Origin: Suillus spraguei
Taxonomy: Eukaryota; Basidiomycota; Agaricomycetes; Boletales; Suillaceae
Length of the DNA stretch: 64,000 nt
Direction of reading: 5' to 3'
Assembly (NCBI GenBank): GCA_016800925.1
Contig: JABCPU010000325.1
Span: 1-64,000 of the forward strand
Shown: positions 36,061 through 50,455 of the stretch, one piece after another
Layout of the letters: each line of letters opens with the position of its first letter
Position numbering within the stretch: position 1 is the stretch's first letter
Position numbers and translations under genes: made by a program
Notes under the pieces: generated by a model
Database searches by the model: none
Seen by the model: the letters and a program-made list of their open reading frames with translations, nothing else
Told to the model about the DNA's origin: nothing

Positions 36061-36854
36061 TCAGTTTGGAACGACAGTACCATCTATCAGATACAATACA
36101 CCGTTGTGTGCCTGTTGAGTATAAGATCATCAATGTCGAGCCGATAATACCATGAAAGTTAACAGAACCAACCTCCTTCATCCCAATTATGCGCACTCCA
36201 TCCTCCAAAGTCACCCGCATCCACTCAGGCGAGTCAGGCTTTGTGTTAGGAATAGGGTTGAAAGTAACGAGTTTCCCATCTTGCAGCGTTTCATACGAGA
36301 CAGGGGTGTCAGATAGGTAAACGCGAGACTTGACAGATATCTATGAGGGATGATTCTACAGGCGACAACAAATAGCTCACAGGAATGATGTGGGCTGAGA
36401 CCCATCGCTCTACATTTCTCCTAGAGTTTTTATCCAGCTCTTAGTTTTTATCCAGCTCTTGTTCTGATATTCCAATACGAGGCTCCACCGGCTCCGGACC
36501 TTGATGCCTGCCCAGCCATGTGTTCAATCATGTCCGCAACATCATATACAATTGTCATACTCACGGTTTCTGTGCGAGTGCCATGACAGCCTTATTCGTA
36601 GGTACGAGCATCGTAAACCAGACAGACTCAGAAGTAAATCTAGACGACCACTCCGTCTCTCGAGCATACGAGTAATAAATGCTCGCTGAGGACTCGATAG
36701 TCAGCAAGTCTGCGAGCGTGGGCTGGGAACTAGTGAACGGTGATGCGATGGATTCTTCGTTGGTTTGCGGCATTGGTGTGATTATAATTTGCTCCTGGAA
36801 AGAAGCTGATACTGTGAAGGGGAGGATGAATGCAAGAAGGAGCGATAGACGCAT
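36061..36854 (-). pseudogene. Secreted fasciclin (FAS1) protein stopped by an 18-base duplication
   Basis: Four exons (36854-36565, 36507-36381, 36340-36173, 36111-36061) join in phase over 212 codons. A signal peptide (MRLSLLLAFILPFTVSAS) is followed by a FAS1 domain: TLADLL, TMLVPTNKAVMAL, RWVSAHIIP, then the final NGVLYLIDGTVV strand. FAS1 domains act in cell adhesion at the wall. In exon 2 an exact 18-base tandem duplication (36425-36442 and 36443-36460) repeats the codons for ELDKN and creates a TAA at its junction (36441-36443). Removing one copy restores an open gene, so this is a very young lesion, an allele or an assembly artefact. Confidence 0.8.
36425..36460 (-). repeat. Perfect 18-base tandem duplication inside the FAS1 gene
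   Basis: Two identical 18-base units side by side. The junction produces the in-frame TAA that ends the fasciclin frame. Confidence 0.95.
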
Positions 36855-37089
36855 GGTGATGAGGTTGGCAACTGATGCTCTCGGCTTGAAGCTCCAGACT
36901 CAACTCCAAGACTCAAGTGTGACCGGACGGAAACTGCCGTAGGCGCGGTCAGGTGATGTACGACATCGTTTGTTTAGCACTGACCCCATAGCAAAGTCCG
37001 TCGGTACCTAAAAGGTTAAGGACAACTCAAGGACCTCTGTGAGCCCCACGAACATACGTAATTAATGTCCTGAAAAACGACTAAGATTA

Positions 37090-39060
37090 CTATAAGCGCT
37101 CGAAGGATTCCTGCAGCAGTAACCGGGCCTGTTTCCTCCAATGAGCGTGCTTCATCAACCCCGAACAGGGTAGGTTCTCATACTTGCCTTCCACTCTCTG
37201 CGCTCTCTCTAAATTCTGGTGGTCGCACAGGTACAGGCTTCTCCCTCTGGTGTGAAAGTAGAGGCTGATAGCCCATCGGCACTTCCGAGTCAGGATGCTC
37301 AAGAGTCTGCAAAACGCATGCATCCACTTGTGGGACCCGCGATAACTGTGGTTTTTGTTGGCCAAGCGACGAAGTTATCGGCAAGATTGTAGATACATGC
37401 AGGCCCTCTCCTCAATTAAAACCAACCTATCTGCCTTCTACAGGTGCATCCATATGCAGAGATGGCATGGCGTGTTGTCTTGTGCAGCCAGAGTATGTTT
37501 TATTTTTCTCTTTCCCTTTTACTCGGCCCTCATTTATGCAGATTATTCTAGCTCAAGTCGATCGCGACGCAGCGGCACTCAGGCTCCGAGAAGTTATGTC
37601 AAATTTGCAGCTTTATGTCGCAATGCCTCCAAGGGACGCGCACAGAAATTCTTTCCCAGATTACGGAATGGGTTAGCAGCACTGGGGACAACGTTTTATG
37701 TGTGCTCTGGCTATCTGGCCCTGCGGGGAAGGGAAAATCGGTCATCGCCCACACCATTGTCAAGTGGTTCAATGATTTGCGGGGAGGACTGGGTTCGTGT
37801 GATTCTTTTGACCGCCGGTGAGAAGCAGACCGTCGTCGTGAAAAGACATTTTCCACGAGGGCGCGCGACCTGATCGTGATCCAGAGATGAGGCAGGCATT
37901 CGCAGATGCAGTTCAGACCGCGAATTCGCTCAAGAATACAGCGGATAACATCCAGCAGTGGCAGAAGCTTCTTATCGAGCCACCACGGAAGTCATCTGGG
38001 TCATCTGTGGGCCGATCGTGATTATGGTCAATGCACTGGACGAGAGCGGTGGAGTAGGGACACAAGAGACCTCCTTCGCATTCTAGCTGATAAACATCAA
38101 AACTCCTTCGTCCCAAATCACAGACCTCCCAAACAACTCCCGCATTATCGTCACCTCTCGTCCGCTTGATGATATCAATGAAGGGTTTCATGGTGTTCAG
38201 CATATGCGACAGATATCAATGGATGATATTCCACCAGCAGTCGCAGAGCGCGACATCCGTGCTTACGTATCCAAGGAGTTGCAAGGATTCGATTTTCAGG
38301 ACAGAGAGTTTGCAGTCCTGGTTGAGAAAGTTGATGAACTTTTCGAGTGGGCGCGCGGGTATATCAAAAAGTCCGATGCTGAGTTATCTCGAACAGATCA
38401 CTATGAAGTTGTGGTGTCACGCAATCCTGCTGAGAGAAGCATGTATAACCTCATTTTAACAGATATTCTGCTACATTTCCCTCCGCATCTGCCGAAATTG
38501 CGTTCGACGAAGCTAGCGAGATTCGCTCAGTGATGGAACAAACACCAGGCATAGCTGAATCACTTCCTTTGGCTTCCCTGAACGTCATGAGGCGTCATTT
38601 TCCAATGCGAGAGGACAATTTCAACGTGGAGCTCGTGGTAAAAAGCATGGGCTCCCTTAGCGGAACCACCAACCCTGATTCTCCAATCCGACCTCTTCAC
38701 GCATCCTTCCACGATTTCTTGACGGACAAATCGTCGTCCAGCAGAGTTTTCCTTGACCTGTCAAAAGTGCAACGCGACCTTGCATTTGTGTCACTTCGAG
38801 TGATGGAATACGATCTTCACTTCAATATCTGTGATTTGAAGTCCTCGTATCCTAATTGCGAATATCTCCGACTACAAGAGCGAGTCTAAAAATGCATCCC
38901 CCACTGTGGGCGGTCTGACCAAGTTACAGGCACACTGGTTGGGCTAACTCGGTCTCGTTCTCACTGGACGGCACTCGCATAGTCACTGGTTCAAGGGATA
39001 ATACTGTTCAGCTGTGCGATGCAGTCATGAGGCATTCATCGCAACAATGCGCAGGGTCAG
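37090..39060 (+). pseudogene. NACHT (NLR-like) ATPase relic with one partial WD40 repeat
   Basis: A segment at 37240-37390 encodes an NLR N-terminal linker (AKRMHPLVGPAITVVF). The NACHT part follows, with Walker A GPAGKGKS at 37717-37740, a Walker B-like region (IVIMVNALDESGG near 38015), NSRIIVTSRPLDDINEGF near 38135, and the long arm through RPLHASFHDFLTDKSSSS near 38690. After about 38930 a single degenerate WD unit (VSFSLDGTRIVTGSRDNTVQL) is seen across frames. NLR-like NACHT-WD40 proteins are fungal non-self receptors. Many frame changes, an altered order of N-terminal blocks (an IILAQVDRDAAAL block after the QALSSI block) and loss of the repeat array indicate a dead copy. Confidence 0.75.
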
Positions 39061-40972
39061 ATCCCCTAACATTCTCGTATGATCATAGCACGATCGAGGC
39101 CACCACTATTATATCATCGAACACTTGGAATAATCACTCCATTCACTTCTCATTCCAACTCCATCCATACGCTGCGCGACACCTCTAATTAACGGAGGAG
39201 GCATCCCATGACGACCGCGGTTTGACCCCCTTTTCTCCAATAGTGACAGTGGATGGATGGTAGGACCCAAACATCGGCTGTTGCTGTACCACCCTCTTCT
39301 CGACACCTATGTTATAGTCCTAGAGCTGCATTAATGATACCTAGAGGAGGTCCTGAGCTTGATTTGAGCTGCATGGCGCATGGACAACACTGGCAACATT
39401 GCCGAGAGGAGTAAGTCTCTTAAAACCCTTCCTGTTCCTGGCACTTATTAAATCAATACTTGCAGACCATAGCACTGCGATGGTCGTATTCTAGCGAACG
39501 ATCCCTCGTGGAGATTCTTTGAGATATAACTTTAATGTGGTTTTGTATTATATTGTCTATACTAGATTTTTTCGTTTTTTTAAAAATTCCTATTTCTGTC
39601 CTTTGTCGAGTTGTATACTAGATTTATGTAAAGTACTTATTTAATGTGGAAGCCATTGTGTCCAGGTAAGAAGGTATGAAAAAAATATCAACTTGACGAT
39701 GATTGTTTGCAGCACCAACCTCGTTCAAAATCCGCGCATAAATGGCCATTGGGGCGCCCAGCTGTCGTTTTCTGGTATGGACTCTGGCGTTTACGACGTT
39801 TCTTGATTATTAATTCCTCGATTCCCAACTGGGTGCGAGGGTGGTAGGGCGATCCGGACTTTGAAAGGAGCCAAGAGCTCACTGATTCGGTCTATACAAA
39901 TTGTGAAAACGAAATCAAACACAAAAATGACCAATGCTTACCGCGGGGAATGCCGACTTGTACCCTCATCGGCAGGGACAAGCCCATTTGCCAGGCAATC
40001 TTAAGTGAAACATTTTATCAGATTCAAGATTTTGTTTACTTCTGTGAGCGCACTCACGGGAGCTGAAAGCTTCCCGCTTGAAATAAAAAGGAAAAGTCTC
40101 TTCGAGCCTCATCAGGAAAGAAAATATTATAGAGAAGTTCAAATATAAGTCTTGATGTGGCTATGCAAGAAGACTTGGTGAGAGAAACGAGTTCAAAGGG
40201 GAATGAGAATTTCGAGACCAGGGGGAATCGTTGCGTTTAACGAGGAAGTTATGGTGAGGGACTTCTGAAGCGTTTGGAGGAATACTCTTGATTCAACGAC
40301 GTACGGACTGAATCTACGCTGCTTAAGTACAGTAGTGAGTGGCTCAAGTGGCTCGAACTTTGTAGGTAGGAGGATGAATGGGATGATAAGAGACAAAGGC
40401 CGCAATGATGTCAAAGGCAAAATTCGTGCAGTGTACGCTGTGTGAAAAACAGCAAATTTGACAAGGTGAAATGATAGGAATAAAACTCTAAGTACAAAGG
40501 AGAAGGGAATGCATCTGAGTGGAGCTCTTCATATCGATGATGCACTCGTGACGCTTGCGTATTGCTTGTGCCTTGATCTGAAGCATTAGTCGGTGAGTAA
40601 AGGATACGCAATCCCTACACAAAGTTGGTTGAGTCACTGCCAGCATTCATGTATAACCAAGTTTTTCGATAAACGTATTGTCTTGACTGGGCATGTGTAC
40701 CCAACATCCCATCGTGGTTCAGGGTTGTCCGAGCGAATGGCTTATTTGAAGAGCTGACTGCATGACTCTCATTATACATGATGTTCATGCTCGTTTGTGA
40801 GAGTACATAACGACGGCCAAGGCAAGTCAATTCTATCAGAGATCTGTTGCGTGCGCTGTGGATTCTATTGAAGTGTATTATGCAAGAAAGGTAAAGGCAC
40901 GTGACACAAGCATTATAAGTAGATGCCATCTGATAACTGCGACTTCATCAACGGTCCAACGCACGATCTAGG
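39061..40972. other. Gene-free stretch
   Basis: AT-rich, with A/T runs near 39570 and 39680. No frame has family motifs. The last 100 bases are the presumed promoter of the F-box/LRR gene. Confidence 0.5.
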
Positions 40973-42487
40973 ATGCATCAAACTCTACTTGTCCCCGAAG
41001 TTCTCCTGCATATCTTCGCATGTGTGAGACAAATCGGGGAACCATCGTACAACGAGAAACCATTATCTCGACAATATCTTGCAGCGCTTGCAATCACATG
41101 CAAAATCTTCTACGAGCCTGCAATGGATTTTCTTTGGGCCGATATGAATAGGTTACTACCACTGCTAGGTTGTGTAACGAGGCTACATCCAATGATATAC
41201 CCTAGAGCTCAGGTAAGTGCCAACGAGCTCGTTCCATTATTTTTTTGCGAACTTTCAATACAGCAATCCTGGTCCCGGGGCATCGAGCCGTTATCTGAGC
41301 TCGAGCGCAGCCAATTTCTCCGTCATTCCGGACGTGTGCGCTCCCTGTGCATATCATCCGATGACGAATTTCACCTCCTTAATACCTTCCCCTTCGACAC
41401 ATGTGTATTCCCAAACCTGATTTCATTGTCCTGGGTGGTTATTTCCACAAGATATTTGCGCTTCTTCCTGTCCCCTTCACTGCGTAAGTGTTATATCGCA
41501 ATAGTTCAACCAGATTTAGCTCGGAATTCTATCGGGGTCCGTTGTCCTGCTTTGGAGACCTTGGACATCGAGGTAATGGGGGTCATAGCACGGGCTCCAC
41601 ATTTGTCTGAGACTATCCGTTCATGCAAGGCGCTCGTATTTCTGCAATGTCCACCGCCGGACTCGGCAGCTTGGAAGCACCTCTCCACTGTCCCCACCCT
41701 TCTCAATCTGTCGATATGTCAAGAAAACTTTTCGGGTGGGGGCCCGTCCAAATTGGACACGTACAATCTCAGATTATCAACTTTCCTCAGTCTTACGACG
41801 CTTCGCTTCGGTTATACATCAATTGCAGACACCACCGCAATCCTACAACATTCGGAATTTCCCTCGTTAAAAGAATTCGAGTTGGTCGCCCACGTTTTAC
41901 CCGGGGCAGAACTCCTGCCGCTTTTACAAGCGTTGTCACAGTGCAAAGCATGCGATACCCTTGAGAATATCGCCATTTCCGATGATAATCCAGAAGTTCA
42001 GGAGCCTCCAGGCAATTCATTTGCAGTGACTGGGGTGCTTCTTTGTTTCTCGCAACTGCGAACCCTCAGCCTTCGCGTTCATTGCTCCATCAACCTTGAC
42101 AACTCTCTTCTTTTGGAAGCCCTCTCAAGTTGGCCACAGCTCCGCAGTTTATTGTTTTACGACCAACATCGTCGATCACCTAAGGTTACCTTCGGCGGAT
42201 TATCTGCGGCGCTCCGTCAATGTCCCCACTTGCATACCCTGTGTATAGGTGTAGATGTCGTAAACATTGATATCGATCCTAAAGCCGAGTCATTTCAACA
42301 CACCTCCTTGCAAAACATGGGCGTATGCACCTCTCCGGTAGCGGATGCCGAAGCTGTCGCTCGCATCATTTTCGCTATGCTCCCCAACGTTCACCTTGCG
42401 GATTCATGGGGCGACGTCAACACGCATCTCAAATCTCTCAAGGCCTCTTCCAGCTTGCAAGGTGAAGACGGTGACCGACACGAGTGA
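40973..42487 (+). CDS. F-box / leucine-rich-repeat-like protein, single exon
   Basis: One uninterrupted frame of 504 residues. The N-terminus LLVPEVLLHIFACVRQ followed by LAALAITCKIFYEPAMDFLW is a fungal F-box, which binds Skp1. The rest consists of irregular leucine-rich segments (for example TLLNLSICQEN, LTTLRFGYTSI and LRTLSLRVHC) that would form a curved substrate-binding surface. Such intron-poor F-box/LRR genes are strongly expanded in Agaricomycetes. The start is the only ATG before the F-box. It is fully open, with no sign of decay. Confidence 0.85.
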   Translation: MHQTLLVPEVLLHIFACVRQIGEPSYNEKPLSRQYLAALAITCKIFYEPAMDFLWADMNRLLPLLGCVTRLHPMIYPRAQVSANELVPLFFCELSIQQSWSRGIEPLSELERSQFLRHSGRVRSLCISSDDEFHLLNTFPFDTCVFPNLISLSWVVISTRYLRFFLSPSLRKCYIAIVQPDLARNSIGVRCPALETLDIEVMGVIARAPHLSETIRSCKALVFLQCPPPDSAAWKHLSTVPTLLNLSICQENFSGGGPSKLDTYNLRLSTFLSLTTLRFGYTSIADTTAILQHSEFPSLKEFELVAHVLPGAELLPLLQALSQCKACDTLENIAISDDNPEVQEPPGNSFAVTGVLLCFSQLRTLSLRVHCSINLDNSLLLEALSSWPQLRSLLFYDQHRRSPKVTFGGLSAALRQCPHLHTLCIGVDVVNIDIDPKAESFQHTSLQNMGVCTSPVADAEAVARIIFAMLPNVHLADSWGDVNTHLKSLKASSSLQGEDGDRHE

Positions 42488-42929
42488 AGAGGCATAAAGA
42501 GCAGCAAACAAAGTGATTGTACTTGTATCGTTGATTCGGTTGACTGTAGTGAGAACTAGTCTAGTGTAGTTCCGATGATGGCCTTATAGGCTACTTCCTA
42601 GTTTCAATTTGTTCGTCATGCGATCAGTTCATCAGAATCATATCTCAGACCTAATAGCAAGCATTAATTCTCATCACACCGTATCAACGGTATCTTCTTT
42701 ATCCAAGCAAATAGCAAGTACGTGACAATGTCGAATTTTGCATTGAGTACTGGATGGCAAGAGTGAAACTGTCTACAGAATGCGAGAGAAGTTTACGAGG
42801 GTGCAGATCAAGTGCGTTCTTAAAAACCGAGGGCATGCGATTGTTTTGGTAACCCGAGATAATCGTCAGTGCAAACACATGATATCACCATATATTAGAA
42901 ATATCACGGTATACATTGGCAGGCAGTGT
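42488..42929. other. Convergent intergenic spacer
   Basis: Nothing recognisable; 3' regions of the F-box/LRR gene (plus) and of the complex I gene (minus). Confidence 0.5.
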
Positions 42930-45011
<2,082 letters not shown>

Positions 45012-45180
45012 AGCCGTCGCCGAAGGAGACTTTCTCGCAGGAAGGAGATTGTGATGCAAACGAAACGCGGCGTAAATCGGCTAGGGCGATGAACTGAACA
45101 GGACAACCCCCACGCAAGGGGTCATTACCGCAATATTCACACGTCTCCCCGCAACCACACTGAGCTAGTCTTGTTGCACT
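45012..45180. promoter_or_regulatory. Divergent promoter between complex I subunit and MRH receptor genes
   Basis: Only 169 bases separate the two start codons on opposite strands. It contains GC-rich parts and no clear TATA. Both transcripts must start within it. Confidence 0.6.
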
Positions 45181-46378
45181 ATGCTTCACCGCGATGGGCT
45201 GAGTGCTCTGTTGTGGGCCGTATCTTATTCCTTGGATTCGGCCTTATGACGCTCGCAGATGAAACTCCATGTACTTTGCATCATGAAGGGAACTACTACA
45301 ACCTGAATTCGTTGAAGGCTAGGTATGCCCCAGGTGTAATCGTGATGTTGCATATGTTTAAGCCGTTTATTCCGACAGTAAGGACTACGAGTTCAAGACT
45401 CCAGGTGGACATACCTTCTACCTGAATGTTTGTCGACCCGTGACTACTGAACCCTGGAGCACCGGAGTTCCCGGTAACGTTGACATCGCTGGGCTAGTGC
45501 GGAAGGACCACCACGACTTTGCCGTAGGGTATGGATATGCAGTTATAACACCATCTCAATAATTGACCAACAGGATGTAGACTTGTAAATACGAGCCTGG
45601 AAATGAGTGACGCAGGGTTAATGTTGCATCTTTCCAATGGTTCACCCTGCCCAGGGGAAGACAACTTATACGGGAGCTCATCCATAATATTTTCTTGTGA
45701 CACATCGGTCTATGGAGCTGGTGGGGTATTATATTTGTTAATTAGAGATGCAGCGATTAATGTTTCATCCAGGCAAACCGGCGGTAATGTCCCAATTTCC
45801 CGATGACGACAATCAAGCCTGCCACTACACGGTCGAGTGGCGAACACATGTGCGGATTTATATACACCTCGATCTTCTTTAACTGATAGCTTCCTATTGT
45901 GTAGTTTGCTTGTCCCACAGGCGAAAGGGGCCTTATCTCAGGATTTATTGTGTTCTTGGTGATCACGTACGTTATGTTGACAAAAACATATGTTTTTTGA
46001 TGGGCTGAATAAAATTTTCTCAGCATGATGATTCTTCTGATGCTTCTCATTGTTTCCAGCACCCTGTATAACCGCTTTGTCCTGGGAAAACGCGGCTTTC
46101 ATCAATTGGCTTGGCTTTCCAAAGTTCACCTGCTCGAACTTATGGACTTTTGCACGGAGCTCTTCCGGTCGGCGGTAGACAACGTTCGCTCGAGCGGCGA
46201 TAGATGGGCAAGATCGACCAGGCACCCCAACATTATATCTCACCAATGGTCATCGAGGGATGAAGAGCAGGCGATGATGGCCGCTGATCCCCTTGAAGAT
46301 GACCGTGGTCGGGAACTACAAGACACCAATGTGTGCAGAAATGACACCGTAGATGGCTGCAAGGTGCAGATGATTTAG
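45181..46378 (+). CDS. Mannose-6-phosphate-receptor-like (MRH) type I membrane protein, frameshifts
   Basis: Reading through introns from ATG 45181: a signal segment (LSALLWAVS, then LFLGFGLMTLA after one lost T near 45225), then the lumenal MRH-type domain with CTLHHEGNYYNLNSL, GHTFYLNVCRPV, MSDAGLMLHLSNGSPCPG and ACHYTVEWRTH. A transmembrane segment follows (LISGFIVFLVIT joined to MMILLMLLIVSS), and a cytosolic tail with acidic residues. Such proteins (Mrl1/Atg27 class) sort cargo between Golgi and vacuole. Two further phase problems occur near the exon borders at about 45530-45590 and 45728, each fixed by one base. Conserved cysteines remain, so I favour a working gene with consensus errors over a pseudogene. 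Confidence 0.7.
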
Positions 46379-47030
46379 GAACTGTCCGATCATGACCGGA
46401 CATGTGTACGTTATGCTCTGTATCTTTAGGATGGAACTTGTTGACGATTATGCTCGAGGCATATTCCCTATTCAGCAATGTTCCGCATCTCGCACTTTCA
46501 GGGAATTTGTGATAAGAACTACAAATGAATCCACAGTCCTGGGTTTCAATGCCCAGAAAACGTGCGAGTTGTTGTCCAGAGATGATTGGTGTTCGCATTC
46601 GACTTCCCAAATAAACTGTTGCTACCGAGATTATAGCTATGCTTGTCGAGCATCTCGAGCCAAGTATCTTTTTTTGAGCAATTATGACAGGGACGCTTCA
46701 TAGATACCCCTGACCTCCGATCCATTGGGACTAGGTTCATCAAGTGAGAAATCTTCCGTGACGCCAGCCACCGCCGCTATCCTGACACTCGACGTACCCA
46801 GTACGGTAGGACGCAAGATAATTGATACGTCCGAGTTTGTGCGTGAATGTATCCGTATGACATTTGATCCGATGACATGGATTATTATTCGTAAAGTTCA
46901 ACCATGATGATTACTTGCAAGGATAACCCCCAGAACGAGTTGGAATACTACCTGCCAAAATTAGTAACACCTTCCTGAATGGGAACTATTAGATCCATTC
47001 TTAGTTTCTGCTCATCACCACCAGACAAAA
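46379..47030. other. Spacer upstream of UTP14
   Basis: Small open frames but no recognisable protein. The last bases before 47031 contain 'accagacaaaa', a good context for the UTP14 start. Confidence 0.5.
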
Positions 47031-50000
47031 ATGTCTGCAAGGGTCAAACCATCCAGAATATCAAAACCTGGCCCATCCAAACTCAAAAACTCGTTGAAAA
47101 AGTCTAATGCGGCAGGATATGCTAAACGACATTCACAAAAATCATCCAACAAGGGCAAGGCTACTGTATCATTCGATGATGTGTACGAATATGCACCTTC
47201 AAAGGTCAGACGAGCAAAGATCGGCTTAGAACTTGACCGAGAAGAGGCTACTGACCGTCATAACTATGCATCGAACGATGATATTGATATTGGGGGCATG
47301 GGTCAGGAGGGGAGAGAAGGTCTACGAGCCAGATTACTAGGAGAACATGCAGATGACGAAAAAGTGGACAGTGACGACGACGAGGAAATTGAAAGTGATG
47401 ATGCGTTTGAGGAGAGTGACGAGGAAAAGTATGCTGGGTTTGATTTTTCCAGTAAGGTGTGTGGTGTTCTTGTCTAGAGCGTGTTCTGCGCTCATCCATA
47501 GATAGCGCATCAAAGCTACTGGTACTTCATCGAAGAAGAACGTCCGAAAACTACCTAAAAGCCTTCCTGATATTGATTTGAATGAAGATTCAGACGATGT
47601 TGTCTCCGATGCAGCTTCTGCGGACAAACTCGAGGAAGATGATGACGAAGAGATGGAAGATGGAGATGCCAAAGATTTCTTCGATATCCTGGAAGTATTT
47701 GATGGGAAAGCAGACGCAGAGGATGCACCGGCAAGGCAGGCTACAGAGAAGATCAAAGATCCTTTGTCAAATCTGTCTGGTGAGGCCAGTGAGTCGGAGG
47801 ACGTTCGGATATCGGAGGATGATCATGGCGAGGAAGATGTTGTATCACCATCAGAGGATGAAGCCTCCCCAGAAGCTCTCGCAGAACTGGAAAGCTTCCT
47901 ATCAAAACTGGATCCTGCAGAAGACAAAAAACGCAAATCAAACGATGTCTCAGCCACGCAGTCCGTTCTGAAAAAACGTCGCTTGATGCAGGAGCGCACT
48001 GAGGCGGGGATGAGGGAGAGTTTGGCGTCTCTGTTGGTGGTGAGTCCCAACCCTTCCTATGCAATCTCGTGTTAAGAACGATGGACACACACAGGCTCTA
48101 CAGCACTCAAGCTAGACGACCTCCTTGCCCCGCTTGCGTCTTCAAGCGCACTCACGACACTCAAAAAGTCTATGAAGGTTCTCACTTCTACCTCAAACAA
48201 AACCAAAACTCTGTCAGCACCACTTCCTCAGCGAGCTCAAGAACGTCTCGATCGCGAAGCCGCATACGAGCAGACCAAAGAGGAAGTGGACAAATGGAGC
48301 GCTACAATGAAGCGCATCAAGCAGGCAATGATTATCCAGTCCGTCGTATATATTCGTTACTAATTTGCAATTGTAGGCAGAGCATTTGAGCTTTCCGTTG
48401 CAATCAGAGCCAGAAGGTCGCGTCTCCAACCTGGAGCTTGCAGCAAAATTCAAGGTTAGTTCAACTTATACTCATTCAATCCATGTCATTGATTAGTACA
48501 TCCTTGTCAGCCTTCAAATGAACTCGAATCAGCCGTAGACAATCTCCTGAAATCTGCTCAACTTCGCGATCAGGACATCGCCGGAACTGAAGCTCTGAAG
48601 ATGGCCCATCTGTCGGTTGAAGAGGTCGCGACGCGACGCGCAGAACTGCGCATGATGCGTGAACTTGCGTTCCGGGCCGACAAGAAGGCAAAGCGAATAG
48701 CGAAAATTAAGAGCAAAGCGTACCGCCGCATTCGAAAGAAACAGAAGGAACGGTTGGGTGACGAAGAGGGAGATGTTGATGTCGAGGATGCAGAAGCACG
48801 GCTGAAAGCTGAGGTGGAGAGAGCAAGGGAGAGAGCAACTTTGAGACATAAGGCCACCGGGAAGTGGGCAAAAGCCATGCAGGGACGCGGGGAGCTTGAC
48901 GTGGATCAACGGCAGGCCATTGGAGAAATGCTGGAGCGCGGGGAAAAGCTTCGTCGTCGCATACAAGGCGAGATGAGCGGCGATGAGTCTGAGGAAAGCG
49001 AGAGCGATGACGAAGAACAAGACGTGGAGACCATCAAGCAAGGTGCATTCGAAGAGCTGGCCATGCTCAATGCATCCGAAGTTCTATCTGCAGACGTCAA
49101 AAGTAAGAGTGTCTTCAATATGAAGTTCATGCGCGATGCCGCAGCGAGGCAATCCCGAGAAGCGGACGCAGCTGCGGATGACTTCTTGAAAGAGATGGGA
49201 GGCTTGGAGCAAGAAAGTGACAACGATGCTTCCGGTGGCGGAACAGTAACAGAAGGCGCCTTAATCCAGCGCGTGGGCGGGCGCGTGATTTACCATCCTG
49301 GCACAAGTTCTCATACTGAACCAGTCGGGTCGCACGCATCGGAGACTTCTAGCGTTACTCTCCAATCTGCCGACCTGGTGCAAGACAGTCCCAAAAGTTT
49401 GAACGTCATTTCTAGCCCAAGAGTCTCTACCCCGACGCAGGAGAGCAATCCTTGGCTCGTCACATCATCGTCTTCGGGCCCATCCCGCAAGAGAAGTGAA
49501 GTCCTTGTGCAAAAGGGTTCTGACGCCCTCGCGAAGTCTACCAACAAGCTTAAGAAGCGAATCACCAAAGGAGAGGAAGAAAAAGAACGCATTCGGGATG
49601 ACGCAGTGCTGGAGATCGATGCCAACAATGTTCTCACTGTTCTTGAGCCAGCTCATACGCCGGCTGTCATAAATGCCAAGCATGAGCTCAAGAGATCAGG
49701 AAAGGATAAAGCGAAGAATGACAGTGTCGCTGTACAGATATCACCTGCTGATGCTGATGACTCGGATGGACATAGCGAGGTGGACGAACAGGAACGTACT
49801 CTGGAGAGGAAGCGCCAAGGAGGAAAAGGCAAAGGAGTGACCGCATTCAAACAACGAGAATTGGTCTCCCTTGCTTTTGCTGGCGATAATGTTGTTCAGG
49901 TATGAAAGCTATCCTTAGGTTAGGTTTGTGCGGGGTTCTGATATGTTGTAGGCATTCGAGGACCTGAAGCAGACAGAGGTCGAAGCAGACGCACCGCGAG

Positions 50001-50455
50001 AAGTTGATACAACTCTCCCTGGTTGGGTAAGCTGAAAGTGATCTTTTCTATTCACCGGGCTCAGCGTACGTCATAGGGCTCTTGGGGAGGTACAGGTATC
50101 AAGAAGCTTCCACCAAGACCAAATCTGATTAAAAAAATCGCTGGTGTCGACCCTTCGTCTCGAGCCGATTACAAAAAAGCACATGTCATCATCTCTGAGA
50201 AGCGAGACAAAAAAGCGGCCAAGTACCTCGTTAAGGAGTTGCCATACCCATATACCAGTCATGCCCAGTACGCCCGCAGCATGGACATACCTATAGGTGC
50301 AGAGTGGAATACTAGAGTAGGGTTCCAGAGAGGAACTCTCCCTCGTGTTGTGAAGAAGGCAAGTCATCTTGACCCTATTTTTATATCTGGCTAGGTTACT
50401 TATCTCGTCCTTTTAGATGGGTACTATCATTGAACCCCTAGTAAAACCATCTTGA
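47031..50455 (+). CDS. UTP14: U3 small nucleolar RNA-associated protein 14 (SSU processome)
   Basis: Eight exons (47031-47456, 47506-48039, 48095-48324, 48377-48454, 48511-49899, 49952-50026, 50077-50358, 50417-50455), about 1017 residues. Typical features are an acidic N-terminal half, ERATLRHKATGKWAK in the centre, the GWGSWGG motif, and the conserved end NLIKKIAGVDPSSR, KRDKKAAKYLVKELPYPYTS and GTLPRVVKKMGTIIEPL. Utp14 binds the DEAH helicase Dhr1 and is needed to mature the 18S rRNA in the nucleolus. Two introns start with GC instead of GT (48325 and 50359). At the second junction (48039 to 48095) the phases fit only if one G is added to the GG at the donor, a likely consensus error in an essential gene. 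Confidence 0.92.
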
